In this document: one piece after another, positions 1 to 11,108 of the stretch
How the letters are laid out: each line of letters starts with the position of its first letter
How positions within the stretch are numbered: position 1 is the stretch's first letter
Assembly (NCBI GenBank): GCA_023313575.1
Contig: JAJTTP010000008.1
Location: 930,001 to 994,000 of the forward strand
Reading direction: 5' to 3'
Origin: Eutypella sp. D-1
Taxonomy: Eukaryota > Ascomycota > Sordariomycetes > Xylariales > Diatrypaceae
Length of the DNA stretch: 64,000 nucleotides
The notes under the pieces: model-generated
Seen by the model: only the letters and a program-made list of their open reading frames with translations
Told to the model about the DNA's origin: nothing
The model's database searches: none
Program-made: the position numbers and the translations under genes

Positions 1-150
1 TTCATTCGTTCAGGTGCCTTAAACGCCGCGCTCGCCAAAAAAAAAAAGATCTCTAACCGCTGTGCACAAAAATATACATGGTCCCTATATCATCATGGGA
101 GATCAACGAACCAAATTGGGGCCCGCGACCGGACCTATCAACATCCCATT

Positions 151-1734
151 TCACTCGTCATCGTCGCCGGTGAACTGCTTCCGGGGCCAGTCGCGGGCGA
201 TGTCGATCTCGTCGCGGGGCCACCACCACTCGAGGAGGACGAAGAGGAGGTAGTCGATGATGACGCAGAGGCAGAAGAGCTTGCCGGCCCAGACGCCGCA
301 GCCGTAGTAGCGCTTGAGGCGGTCGATGAGGGCGAAGTTGCGGCCGCGGGTGGCGCTCCAGTGCTGCCCGCCGACGTCGTAGTCGTAGCCGTAGAACTCG
401 GCGTCGCTGACGTCGCCCATGATGCCCCGGTAGACGCGCTCGGTGCGCCGCGCCACGTTGGTCCAGCTGTACATGGCCCTGACCTGGTCGTGAAAGCGCT
501 CGGTGCGCACGCGGTTGGCCCGCAGCGCCGCGATCGCGCGCCCCGTCGCCGCCACCAGGTCGTTCTCCTCGGGCTTCGCGAACACCGTCATGTGCGAGGG
601 CAGCACCTCGGGGATGCCGCCCACGGCGGTGCACACGACGTAGAGCCCGCAGCTGGCGGCCTCGACGATGACGGTGCCGAAGGCCTCCGTCAGGCTCGGG
701 TGTAGGTAGATGTGGCCCTGGACCATGACGTCGCGCACGTTCTCGTGGCGCACCGGCCCGATCATCTCGACTTTGTCCTGCAGCACGTTCTGCTCGATCA
801 TCTGCTCGAGGTCGATGGCCTTGGGGCCGGACCCGGCGATGATGAAGCGCGTGTTCGGGTGGTGCTCCAGGATGGTCGGGATGGCTGCCGTGAGGAGGTC
901 GGTGCCCTTGTTGTAGAAGAGACGGCTGATGACGACGATTACGATGGGATCGTTAGGGCCGAGAGGGTGGGCGGGCAGCGGGTTCTGGGGGTAGGGAATA
1001 GTGGCGGGATCGGGACGAGGAAGCGGCTTGAAGTTCTCGGAGACGACAGCGTTGGGAATGACGGATACCATGAGAGGGTCCAGGGCTGCCCTCAACACGG
1101 TATTCTCTTTACTGGGGATAGCTGTTAGATTGGAAGTCTGATGTTGATGGGTTGATCTGATGGGTGATCTGATGGGTGAATCTGGTGTGGTGTAGGCTAC
1201 TTACCTCGTATGGCTGACGCATATCACATGGTCGACATCACTCAGGGTGAACTTCAACAGCTTGTTCGTAGTAATACTCGCCGCATCAGCGAAGCCGAAG
1301 AGTGAATGATCGGTAAAGACGGTGCGTAAACCCATGGTCCTCGCATGTAGGATGCCCTCCTGACAAAGACTACTCAAACTGGCATGGCCGTGAACGATCT
1401 CGATCCGCTCCCGAATTATGATATTGCGGAAGATGGGGAAAAAAGAAAAGACAGTGGGAAAGGTAGCGTTCCGGTGTATGATAAGGAAGGGCACGTAGAA
1501 GACCTTGATGCCGTTGGTCAGGTAGCGTATGCCTTTCCTGTCGTCGTAGGCATGAGTGATAACGATGACTTTATGGCCACGGTCTATCAGCTTGGAAGAG
1601 AGCTGGTAGATGTGACTCTCGACTCCTCCTGGCTGCGGAAAGAAGAAATCGCATACCATGGCGATGTTGTAGGTCCGGGGTCGGTGGTGGTGGTGATGGT
1701 GGCGGTTGGTATTGTTGTTGTTGTTGTCCGGCAT
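151..1734 (-). CDS. GPI3: GPI3/PIG-A, GlcNAc-PI synthesis catalytic subunit
   Basis: Catalytic glycosyltransferase of the complex that moves GlcNAc from UDP-GlcNAc to phosphatidylinositol, the first step of GPI-anchor synthesis on the cytosolic ER face. Two exons: 1734-1205 and 1111-151, with a 93-nt GTAAGT...CAG intron; the join gives 496 aa and restores the family signature [14 protein letters not shown] across the junction. The N-terminal GT4 domain carries [12 protein letters not shown]. The GT-B donor half carries the EX7E motif (EAFGTVIVE). A hydrophobic segment near residues 452-471 ([16 protein letters not shown]) is the expected C-terminal membrane anchor, followed by a short acidic tail. 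The ATG at 1734 is followed by runs of Asn and His coded by a trinucleotide repeat (about 1690-1730), an unconserved leader. It is divergent from DBP6. Family assignment is firm; the exact N-terminus is less certain. Confidence 0.95.
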
Positions 1735-2374
1735 CGTGGCGGTGGATGACGATGGCGATAGCGATGGCGACGGCGAGAGGATGTGCGGTTCGGACTAGAG
1801 GGATCGCGGATCATATTCGCAAAGCATATCAGAATCACGGTGTATTCCTGATATTGTGAGGCTGTGAGGGTGCGAGGTTGTAGTATCCCGAGGTCGTGAT
1901 CGGTGTGTAGGTGAAAGGTGTAGGTGTACTCTATAGAAAGTAACTCGGTACAGGTAACTATTCCAGATTTAATAAGTTTCAACCGAGCAAGCCAACAAGC
2001 TTCCAAGGTTGCTTCCCGGGTCGGTCCAGAAGGTGCAGGTGTGGCCAGAGCTCGAAAGTACACACTATGTACAAAGTCGACCCCTGCATTAGTGGGGTTA
2101 TGACAGGCACTAGATTCATGCCAAGAACGCCAATTGATTGATAAAAAGCCGATAAGGACATGATAAGAAAAAGTTCGATAAGCTGAGAGCTTGCCAGTAG
2201 CATATAGTAAGTAGTTCTGGTTGTAGTTAGTGGACTCATTGCCAATTATTTTATTTTTTGAAGGTCAACCTTGGAACCTTCTACTTGATTTCAAACATTT
2301 ATGAATTGCGCTGCGTTTGCGCATCGGCAGCCCTGGAGAGTCGTAGCTCCGGATAAAGCATCCATAAAGCAACC
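1735..2374. promoter_or_regulatory. Shared divergent promoter, GPI3/DBP6
   Basis: A 640-bp spacer between two divergent start codons, so it must hold both upstream regions. Short open frames here have no family resemblance. I recognise no specific operator. Confidence 0.5.
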
Positions 2375-5071
2375 ATGTATGCGAGATATGTCCCTCCCTC
2401 AAAAGGGACTGGGACTGCGCAACCAGTAAAAGAACCGAGCCCAAGTCCAGCTGTCACGATGCAATCCACGACGCAACCTACGACACAGCCCGTCGCATAT
2501 GCCAGATATGTCCCGCCTCCAAGGTCAAATCAGAAGCCGAAAACCCAGACTCCCCAACGTATCGTCTTCAATGACGACGAGCCGGATCTCCAAGATGAAC
2601 CTCCAGCCAAGAAGGCCAGGATATCGCACGACGAACCACCAAAGAAGTCTAAGAAAGACAAGAAGAGCAAAAAGGACAGAAAACCGAAAGGGGTCGCTTC
2701 TGAGGACCAATTAGCCGATGAGGTTGAAATAGAAAACAATAATGAGCTTACGACAACATCCGCCGTACAAACAACACAGTCACAAGAAAAAGAAAACCCT
2801 ACCGATGACGCGCCAACTTCCACGGAGACGACTACTACCCAAGAGATACCCTTGAAGCCGAAGAAGGAAAAGAAGCCGAAAAAGAAGAAGTCAAAAGCGC
2901 CTACCGAAGATGAACAAGGAGAAGAAGATGGTGGTGACACCCCGAAACGGCACAAGTCCATCTTAGAGAGAGCGGCGAGGTCCATGCAGAAACCTCCCGA
3001 GCCTCCTATATCCGAAACCACTGGGCAGCAAGATGTTGAGATCAAGGATGGGGATGAAGCAGATGGCAATACACGGGAGCCTCCGGAACTGCATGGCTTA
3101 GAACCTCTCCCGCAACCAGAGCCTGTCCCTCTCGACACAACGAAACCCACGTACGAGACTTTACCCGCCTGGCTCGCAGAGCCAATCCGCGTTTCACCCC
3201 AGGCCACCGCACCTTTCACTGATTTCGGCCTCACGCCAGAGCTGGGACTCAGTGCCGAGGTTGCCGCAAAATTATCTCAAAAAGGCTATAACCAGGCCTT
3301 TGCAATACAAACTGTCGTGATTCCGCAGCTCTTGCCTCATCACTGCAAGACCATGCAAGGCGACATACTCGTCTCAGCCGCAACTGGGTCAGGCAAGACC
3401 TTGGCTTATGCACTGCCGTTACTACGCGATCTCAGCCATAGCAATCGCCATCTGACGAGGCTGCGTGCCTTGGTAGTCCTGCCGACTCGTGAGCTAGTCA
3501 GGCAGGCCCAGCAAGTGTTCGAGGAATGCGCCGGGGCTTTTGCGCTAGACGGTGCCAAGCGAAGGGTACGAATTGCCACCGGCATGGGTAGTCAAACGTT
3601 GCAAAAGGAGCAGGCTACCCTGGTCGAGCGCGAAGAGCGGTATGACCCCGCAGGTTACGCTCAGCGCCTGAGAAGGCTTGAGCTGGCAGACGAAGAGGAA
3701 GAAGAACAAGAAGAAGCGGGGTATAATACTGAGGACGAAGAGAAAGCGGATATTCGCAGGAGGGAAGATAGGATACCCACACTGCCAGACCACGTGGTTG
3801 CCTACAAGTCCAAGGTCGACATCCTCATCTGCACTCCCGGTCGGCTCGTCGAGCACATAAACTACACGCCGGGGTTCTCCCTCGACTACGTGCGGTGGCT
3901 CGTCGTCGACGAGGCAGACAAGCTACTCAGTCAGAACTTCCAGCAGTGGCTCGATGTCGTCATACCGCGCCTGCAGAAGGACGACATCCCGGGCGCCCGA
4001 AATCACAAGCAATCGAACTTGGCGGGAGTGCGGAAGGTCATCCTTAGTGCCACAATGACGAGAGATCTGGATCGTCTTGGAGGTCTGAAGCTTCGGCGTC
4101 CGAAGCTAGTCGTCCTGGAGGGGACAGGGATGGGAGACGACCTCGACGCTGATAACAGCAGGGGAGAGCATGTCTTGCCTGACCTCCTGGAGGAAGCCGC
4201 CCTCAAAGTCAGTGATCCGAACCTGAAGCCGCTGTATCTACTCGATCTACTCCAGAGCCCCTTCGTGCTGGGGAACCACATTTCCAAGACCGCGGAGCCG
4301 AGCCAGTCCGACGACGAGACGTCGTCTTCGGGTTCGTCAACCTCCTCGTCGGGGTCAGACACGGAGGACTCGACCTCGGATTCGGACTCAGAAACAAGCT
4401 CCGCTTCAGACTCGACCAAACCCACAGCAAGCCTCCCCCTCCGGGAAACAAAATCGCCCTCCTCACCCGCGCCCAACAACAACACACAAACGCCAAGCGT
4501 CCTAATCTTCACGAAATCCAACGAAACAGCGATCCGGCTCTCGCGACTACTGGCCCTAATGTCGCCGGCGCTGGGGCCCCCGCTAACCGGCACGCTGACG
4601 TCAACGACGCCGTACGCGCGACGGCGCGCGACGCTGCGCGCGTTCGCGGCGGGGCGGTCGCGCGTCCTCGTCGCCTCGGACCTCGTCGCCCGCGGTCTCG
4701 ACCTCCCGCGCCTCGACCACGTCGTCAACTACGACATCCCCGCCAGCGCCGCCGCCTACGTCCACCGCGTCGGCCGCACCGCCCGCGCCGGCCTCCCGGG
4801 ACGCGCTTGGACTCTGTTTACGGACCCTGAGGCCCGCTGGTTCTGGCGCGACGTCGCGGGTGCCGAGGGTGGTGCTGCTGGGAGTGGGAGTGGAGGGGTG
4901 ATCAGACGCTCTGGGAAGGTGCAGAGGATCCGCGTCACGGAGGAGAAGAATGATAAGGACGCCTTTGAGGAGAAGGTCGCGCGGTACGAGGACGCGCTCG
5001 AGAGGCTGGGCAGGGAGGCTGGTGAGGCTAGGAGGGCGGGCAAGGGAAAGGGGAAGGGGGAGGGAGACTAA
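2375..5071 (+). CDS. DBP6: DEAD-box RNA helicase Dbp6 (60S ribosome biogenesis)
   Basis: Intronless, 898 aa. Dbp6 (human DDX51) is a nucleolar ATP-dependent RNA helicase acting in early pre-60S particles. Residues 1-260 are a low-complexity Lys/Glu-rich extension with basic clusters that could direct nuclear import. Core motifs in order: AATGSGKT (335-342, motif I), PTREL (370-374), TPGR (487-490), DEAD (512-515), SAT (558-560) and HRVGRTARAG (797-806, motif VI), with VARGLD just before. Between PTREL and TPGR lies an acidic insertion (about 430-465), and between the two RecA lobes a Ser/Asp-rich insertion (about 640-700); both fit the Dbp6/DDX51 branch better than other DEAD proteins. The tail is basic and glycine-rich. 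The ATG at 2375 sits in CAACCATG. Dbp6 is the best fit; another nucleolar DEAD protein is unlikely. Confidence 0.9.
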   Translation: MYARYVPPSKGTGTAQPVKEPSPSPAVTMQSTTQPTTQPVAYARYVPPPRSNQKPKTQTPQRIVFNDDEPDLQDEPPAKKARISHDEPPKKSKKDKKSKKDRKPKGVASEDQLADEVEIENNNELTTTSAVQTTQSQEKENPTDDAPTSTETTTTQEIPLKPKKEKKPKKKKSKAPTEDEQGEEDGGDTPKRHKSILERAARSMQKPPEPPISETTGQQDVEIKDGDEADGNTREPPELHGLEPLPQPEPVPLDTTKPTYETLPAWLAEPIRVSPQATAPFTDFGLTPELGLSAEVAAKLSQKGYNQAFAIQTVVIPQLLPHHCKTMQGDILVSAATGSGKTLAYALPLLRDLSHSNRHLTRLRALVVLPTRELVRQAQQVFEECAGAFALDGAKRRVRIATGMGSQTLQKEQATLVEREERYDPAGYAQRLRRLELADEEEEEQEEAGYNTEDEEKADIRRREDRIPTLPDHVVAYKSKVDILICTPGRLVEHINYTPGFSLDYVRWLVVDEADKLLSQNFQQWLDVVIPRLQKDDIPGARNHKQSNLAGVRKVILSATMTRDLDRLGGLKLRRPKLVVLEGTGMGDDLDADNSRGEHVLPDLLEEAALKVSDPNLKPLYLLDLLQSPFVLGNHISKTAEPSQSDDETSSSGSSTSSSGSDTEDSTSDSDSETSSASDSTKPTASLPLRETKSPSSPAPNNNTQTPSVLIFTKSNETAIRLSRLLALMSPALGPPLTGTLTSTTPYARRRATLRAFAAGRSRVLVASDLVARGLDLPRLDHVVNYDIPASAAAYVHRVGRTARAGLPGRAWTLFTDPEARWFWRDVAGAEGGAAGSGSGGVIRRSGKVQRIRVTEEKNDKDAFEEKVARYEDALERLGREAGEARRAGKGKGKGEGD

Positions 5072-7269
5072 AAGGGGCGGCGGAACGTCCTGGAGGAGAA
5101 AGAGAGAAGAGAGAGATATATTGAGCTATGTATATGCCAGTGCGTAAATAAATGGAGGGTGTTGCCGAGCAGCGTGCGCCTTTGATATGCTTAAACATGG
5201 ATACCTTCACCTCACGCCATACCCGGTCAACGTCCGTAGAACGATAGTTATTCTAGAAGACTGCAGTAACAACGTGACAGCAAGCCAACCACTCACTCCC
5301 CTCGAGCAGAAAAGTTGAGGCCTGTATACCACATCCCCCCCCCGCCTTATTTGGCCTTGATCATCACCCCAATATAATCAATTACGTAGATGCAATCCTC
5401 ATACTGCCGTCGTCGATTAAGTACTCCCCCCCTCCCCCCCCCCTCTCCCACCCGCAACACTTGTTCGTGACCATAAATAAATCCACCGAGTTGGGAAAGT
5501 CAACAAACAATCTTCTAAAAATCCTCAACCGGATAGCAAGTCATCCATCAATCAATCCATTCATCCATCCACACCTCGTCCACAGTTAACTCGAGAAACA
5601 ACGAAAGTTTTCCACTGACCCGCGAAAGCTGCCTCAAACCCTCCCCCCATCCCCCCCCCCTGGTGCGGAAACACAGCACAGCACCAGCTGAAACTGAGGC
5701 TGAAGATACTTCCAAATACCCTCTTAGGAAGGCGTAAGTAGTAATACCCTCGGACCCGAGACCCGTTCTTTATATATTCTTACGTAAATGACCTTATACT
5801 ATTGAGGTAAGCAATATTTATAGACGGACAAACAAAGACTATCACAGCTAGCCCTGATAAGCAAATATGCAAAGCAAAAATTCTGGCAGCGCCCCCCCCC
5901 CCCCCGGTTCAACGGGGTATGTTCAAAGTTGGCCAACAGGACCAGCCCAGCGGTTCACCACTGGGGTAGCTACGACTTGCGACATGCCGGGCAGCGAGGA
6001 AAAACGACCAGCTCTTCCTCTTCTGCTCATTGGCAACGGAAACCGGAACGGGCGACTAGGGCCGGAGCGAGATGGGCGGGTTTTAGGAGAAGTTTGGAGG
6101 ACGAGAGAGAATGCGCACGGTCGAAGTTGGCGAGGGGCAAAAACAACCCCCATCATCAAGCATTCTGTCACACAAAGCATTTCTGTCGCACAAGCAAATC
6201 CCTCTTGGCGCACTAGCGCGCTGGTCATGACGGCCTGATCCTTCTATACAAGCTTCTAGTTAATATGAAGCCCGCATTCTCTTTCACCAAACTTGAAGAG
6301 CTGCTGCCTATCAACATTAAAGCTCAAGAGGGAAACAAGTTCATAGAAAAAAAAAGGGGTCGGATGTCGATGAACAAGAACCTAAACCCAATCAAGTCGC
6401 GTGACCCAACCGCATTAACGTTCATAACAAGCCCCCTGACTATTAACTGCCTATCTATGGACCTCGGTAAATTCTGTGCCGATGGGGACCAATTGTGCCC
6501 TTGCGCGTTGCGCCCAAGGCAAAGTGGGAAAATTGCGTCTAGTATGCAGTGAAAGTTATAACCGCAGGAAAAAAAAACCAGGTTTCGAACTTCGAGACCG
6601 TTTGGCGAGCGCCAGGGAATCAGTGAAAAAAATGGATGTTGAAGTGTATGTAAAGTAAGTAAGGACATGGATAACAAAACCGGGATGGGGGTTTCTTAGC
6701 AGCAAAGCCCAGGCTATGTAGCCGAGGGGCCCGGGATGGTGAATCGGTGACGCGCAGGCGGTCGGTCTGGGCTCTAATAGAAAATAGAAAAAAAAAATCG
6801 GACACATTTACCATGGTCCTGGGGGCTCTCTTTCGTTAGTTTGAGTAATACATAGTAGGTAGGTGGTAGGTTTGCTATTCAGTGATGATGTGTTCGGTCC
6901 CTCCATACGTACATACATACATGAAATAGGATTCAAACTTTAAATCCTCACGGTCAAGCCTCAATTATCCATGTCATAAACTGACCGCCGGTTTTTTTTT
7001 AGTTCGAACGCGCTAGCTACGACGGTATAGATTGGTTACCGGTTCATTAATAGCAGCAGGTCCGTTGTCTCTCCCCCTCGAGAAGCCGAACCAATACATA
7101 CTACGTATATGAAGCTAAGCTAGCCAATAGATCCTCCTTGGTGGTTCAAGACACGGCACGGCACGGATTTGTCTATTCTCTATTGAGGTCTGGTCGACCT
7201 GCCGTTTTGCCGGCCTCTAGCTTTAAGATCTATATACGAAATTGGAACAGGATCGCCTGTCTCTCGAAG
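5072..7269. other. Intergenic spacer with poly-C tracts
   Basis: About 2.2 kb between DBP6 and the dehydrogenase. It contains several C-rich homopolymer stretches (about 5335-5342, 5427-5451, 5650-5660 and 14 C at 5892-5905). Open frames on both strands are short and show no recognisable domain. I see no RNA gene. Confidence 0.6.
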
Positions 7270-8430
7270 ATGTCTCTGGGTTGGTTCAAGCGGATGTTCG
7301 GGCAGGCATGGCCGGCGCCGCCCAAATTCACCGAGAAGGATATACCAGATCTCCATGGCAAGGTAAAAAAGATGCAAGGATGAGACTAGGCTTGTCACGG
7401 ATTTGATTTGATGCTGATACCGAGGGGATGGGGCGCACAGGTCTACATCATCACGGGGGCAAACACAGGCGTAGGGAAGGACCTGGCCCACATACTGTAC
7501 TCCAAGAACGCTAAGGTATATGTGGGCTCGCGGTCCAAGGAGAAGGGCACCAAGGCCATCGAGGAGCTACGGGCGAGGTCTCCGCAGTCCAAGGGCGAGC
7601 TGGTCCTCCTGCAGCTCGACCTGGCCGACCTGACCACCATCAAGGCGCCGGTCGAGGAGTTCCTGTCGCAGGAGACGAGGCTGGACGTGCTGTTCAACAA
7701 CGCGGGCGTCATGGCCACGCCCCAGGGCTCCAAGTCGGCGCAGGGCTACGAGCTGCACCTCGGGACCAATAACGTGGGGCCTCACCTGCTCACGCGGCTG
7801 CTAACGCCGATGCTGGTCGCGACGGCCAAGGCCGAGGCCGAGGCCGGCCGCCGTGCCGCCGTCCGCGTCGTCTGGGTTTCGTCCCTGGCCACCGAGTGCT
7901 TCGCGCCCACGGGCGGCGTCGAGATGGAGCATCTCGACTACCACGGAGACGCGACCTGGATGTATAAGTACGGCGTGAGCAAGGCCGGGAACTACCTGCA
8001 GGCGACGGAGTTCGCGAGGCGGCATCGCGACGATGGCGTCGTCAGCGTCGCCGTCAACCCGGGGAACCTGGATTCCGAGCTCTACCGCACACAGCCGTCC
8101 CTCCTCGGCCGGTTCATGAAGACCTTCGTCCTCTGGCCGTCCGTCTACGGCGCGTACACCGAGCTGTTCGGCGGCCTGTCGCCGGAGGTCACTTTCGAGA
8201 AGACGGGCGCATGGAGTGAGTCCTCTTAATTCAATCCCATCCTTCGCCGAATGGGCCCTCCATCCGTTCGAAAAATTGCTAACCTGGGACTAAAAGTTGT
8301 GCCATGGGGCTCGTTCTCCCCGCTCCGGGAAGACGTCGTGGCGTCTTCGAAGTCGAAAGCAGAGGGTGGCACCGGCGTTGCGGAGGAGTTCTGGAAATGG
8401 AACGAGGAGCAGGTCAAGCCATACGTGTGA
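7270..8430 (+). CDS. Short-chain dehydrogenase/reductase (retinol-dehydrogenase-like)
   Basis: NAD(P)-dependent oxidoreductase of the classical SDR fold; the substrate cannot be told from sequence. Three exons: 7270-7362, 7441-8215 and 8297-8430; the joins give 333 aa. Cofactor motif TGANTGVG at 36-43, NNAG at 117-120, catalytic-region Ser near 178-179 (VWVSSLA), and YGVSK with Tyr208 and Lys212. The last exon supplies the C-terminal VPWGSFSPLRED and EEFWKWNEEQVKPYV, typical of fungal relatives of WW-domain oxidoreductase/retinol dehydrogenase, which supports the second intron. Introns are 78 and 81 nt. The ATG at 7270 was chosen because it leads straight into the exon reaching the Rossmann motif. 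There is no signal peptide. Such genes are often accessory, but nothing adjacent links this one to a pathway. Confidence 0.88.
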
Positions 8431-8594
8431 GGAGCGACAGCGCGTACGGATGAGGCCGAGGAGATATCCAGACGTACGAGATATTGGAGACGACTTTTTT
8501 TCCTCACGAGGGCGCCTGTCTATTTTGTGGACCTAGCAGATTAAAATAAAATCCAGCAGACTGGTATGTATAATAGTTATCGGAAAGAGCCTCG

Positions 8595-8930
8595 ATGTCG
8601 AAAGGGGGGTTGGTGGTGGGGCTGGCGTTGATCACCTTAATCGTAATCCTACTGCTTTGTTACGTGTCGCTGTATGATATGCTAGCGACCACGATAGATA
8701 TTATGGACCGCCCAACTGAGTGGGAGGGAGCTGCTGATACGAGCGCCGGCGATACGAGATGCTGCGTTCAAGTGGAACAATGTTCAACGGCTAGTAGATA
8801 TATCGCAGGGTGCCTGACGACTTGCGTGGGCGACTGCATCGAGGGTTGGACTCGTAAAGAGTCCCGGAACCGCGTCCCGCAGATGGCCAACGTATATCAA
8901 CGTATGACGTGCTTGCCGCACCGCCCTTGA
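8595..8930 (+). CDS. Possible small cysteine-rich signal-anchor protein (doubtful)
   Basis: A 111-codon ATG frame starting 165 nt after the dehydrogenase stop. Residues 5-27 are strongly hydrophobic (GLVVGLALITLIVILLLCYV), and the second half has eight cysteines within about 45 residues before ending in MTCLPHRP. That is the outline of a small secreted or signal-anchored protein. However, it lies where the dehydrogenase 3' UTR would be expected, has no family I recognise, and codon use is unremarkable. It may be a chance frame. Confidence 0.18.
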   Translation: MSKGGLVVGLALITLIVILLLCYVSLYDMLATTIDIMDRPTEWEGAADTSAGDTRCCVQVEQCSTASRYIAGCLTTCVGDCIEGWTRKESRNRVPQMANVYQRMTCLPHRP

Positions 8931-11108
8931 TCGGCAGCATCTAGGACATCATCGTAGATATCACGATATGTGGCTGGAAGAGGCCTCCGTCCAGCTTTTT
9001 TGAAGTTTCGGGCAAACGCTTTGCTCAATCTCTACCTAACTCCCCCCAATTTTCCCCTTGAATGTCAGTCACTACTACAAGGTAATAGTTCAGGCATTTG
9101 CTAGATAAAAGAAAACGCATCACAATCAAAAAGATTAAGCTGTACAAGTCACGAGGCGATCAACATCGGTATGTATTCATTACGTTGGGCACGGAAAAGT
9201 TTAGCCGAAGTTGAGTCGTCGCAAAAAGCCGCGCTCCGGGCTCATGCGAATGGGAAAAGAGATTTTTAGCGCTGGGAGAGTGGTTATGAAAGGGGGTTCT
9301 TCCTTTCTTTTCGGGCATAGACCTAGATCTTCTGTTGCCTCCCTTATCTCGACATGATCGGCAGCACGAAATGGGTAAAAAATCTCCCCAGCCGAGATCG
9401 AGCACAGCCTTGCGTGACAATGTTGATGGGCAGCGCTAGTGTTGGGCACCTTGGCGCTTCTATAATAATAAATCCAAACAACTTAACTAACGACACCACT
9501 ACCGAAATACTGGTGCGTTGATGGGATGATGTAACATTACCTGGACGCATAAACGCCGGCCTCCGCATGGCGAATCGTAAGAGGGAAGAGGAGTGCGGAG
9601 ATGCCCCTATAAAAAATCAAATGAAATCTAGGAGCTGTGATCTTGTACGCAGGAACGTCATCGTTCTAGATGGCGGCCCCGGCTTCTGCAAATGCTTGTT
9701 TTCGAATATGAGGGTAGCGTTTCAAGGATAGCCAATAAGACAGAATATGGTGTAAAAACTATTGGGCGCTTTATTTGCCCAGGATCAAGCGAGTGGCACG
9801 ACGAACCGCTGTCAGCCCTGACCACATTGATATAATCTCGACGATAGTTAGTGACAATTCTGTACTATATTATGCCTCGCCGACTCCGTTTTGAACCCCG
9901 CCGTGTGTGTCGCCGGCAATTAGGACTGGTCAGTGCTTCTTTCTGATACATAGCGTGGAGTTGTTCTTGGCATATCGTATTTCCTAATTGTCAAACAGAA
10001 CCATGCGAGCCGTGGAGTTTTTGTGGTTCGGCCGCAGGAAGAGCGAGGCTATTTAATTGGCCAACAATGGGAATGTTTTCGCAGATGGAGAAGGTAATTT
10101 CACCGCCCGGCTGCCCGGCTAGCTTTGGAAGCCAAGCGGAAAACCTAAGGGGTAGATCATTATTTGATCTGATACTTAGTCCAGCCACCATGGCGCACCT
10201 CGAGGACATTGCGTGGCTTTTGTGCAATCTGTACAATTTGGTAATATGAGTTTGAACAAAAAAGTATGGGTTTATTCTCAGGCCAAGTCGGATCAATGCG
10301 TGTAATCCATTACAGCTTCCAAAAATTGATTCCTCCCAGTAAATACCCGAAGTTATATCTGAAGGTCCAAGATAGAACTGTGCGTCCTCTATGTTAACAC
10401 AGATGATGATCTACTTGTGTGGCACCAGAAACATCGCAATGTCCGTTTAGGGCGGGGAATTTCTAGGGTCTTTTTCATGAACAATTATCGAGAGCGTATG
10501 GAACTGCCCATTCGGTTCCAACGATTTACCCCCTACGGCATAGTATTCTAAAATAATGAATGAGTACCCCTCGTGGGAGGCCAACGAGTCCAACAAGATC
10601 CCTGTTAGACTGAGAGCCAAGCAAGCCTCTATCTCAGTCTAAATCCTATTAAGGGCAAGTGGCTACCCCATTGTGACCCTCTTTTGGGGAGGTCAAGCTC
10701 ATGGGTACGCGGCGTTTTCAGGGGAAAATACTCAATGGGGCCAAGTTTGGACGAACGATCCCACGCGGGTCTCTGCCACTCCTGTAAGTCCTGCCAGTCT
10801 CGCACAGCCTTGACAGCCTACCCCTGAGCGAAGAAAGGGGGCCCCCTCCCCGTACCTGCAGGCACCTACATGCGGGTGTGGTAGATCATACCGCTTGGCG
10901 GGCGACACCATTGCTGGAAGAAGAACCGGTCAATTATCAGCTCCTCCAGTTTTGTGTGGGACCAATGGACCATGCCGAAGGAGCGCGCCCAGGAAGATGC
11001 GTGTCTTTTATATAACGGGCGCCCCCTCCATGGCCGGTCAAAGTGACGAGAGAGTGACCCTTTCTCCCAGTCAACCAACCGTCAACTGGCCTCCTGGAAA
11101 CCGGCAAG
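8931..11108. other. Intergenic spacer upstream of the tyrosinase
   Basis: About 2.2 kb without a supportable gene. It contains an 11-bp perfect inverted repeat near 10.6 kb, listed separately. Several short frames on both strands were read and dismissed. Confidence 0.55.
10605..10642. repeat. Perfect 11-bp inverted repeat, possible LTR remnant
   Basis: TTAGACTGAGA at 10605-10615 is matched exactly by its reverse complement TCTCAGTCTAA at 10632-10642, around a 16-nt loop. One base pair upstream the sequence reads TGTTAGACTGAGA, so the left arm begins with TG as retroelement LTRs do. No partner LTR was seen within the window. A transcriptional hairpin or a solo-LTR fragment are both possible. 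Confidence 0.45.

Noticed and set aside
7408..7440. ATG at 7408 as the dehydrogenase start
   Set aside because: It lies in the first intron; the exon at 7270-7362 gives the usual N-terminal extension directly joined to the Rossmann motif.
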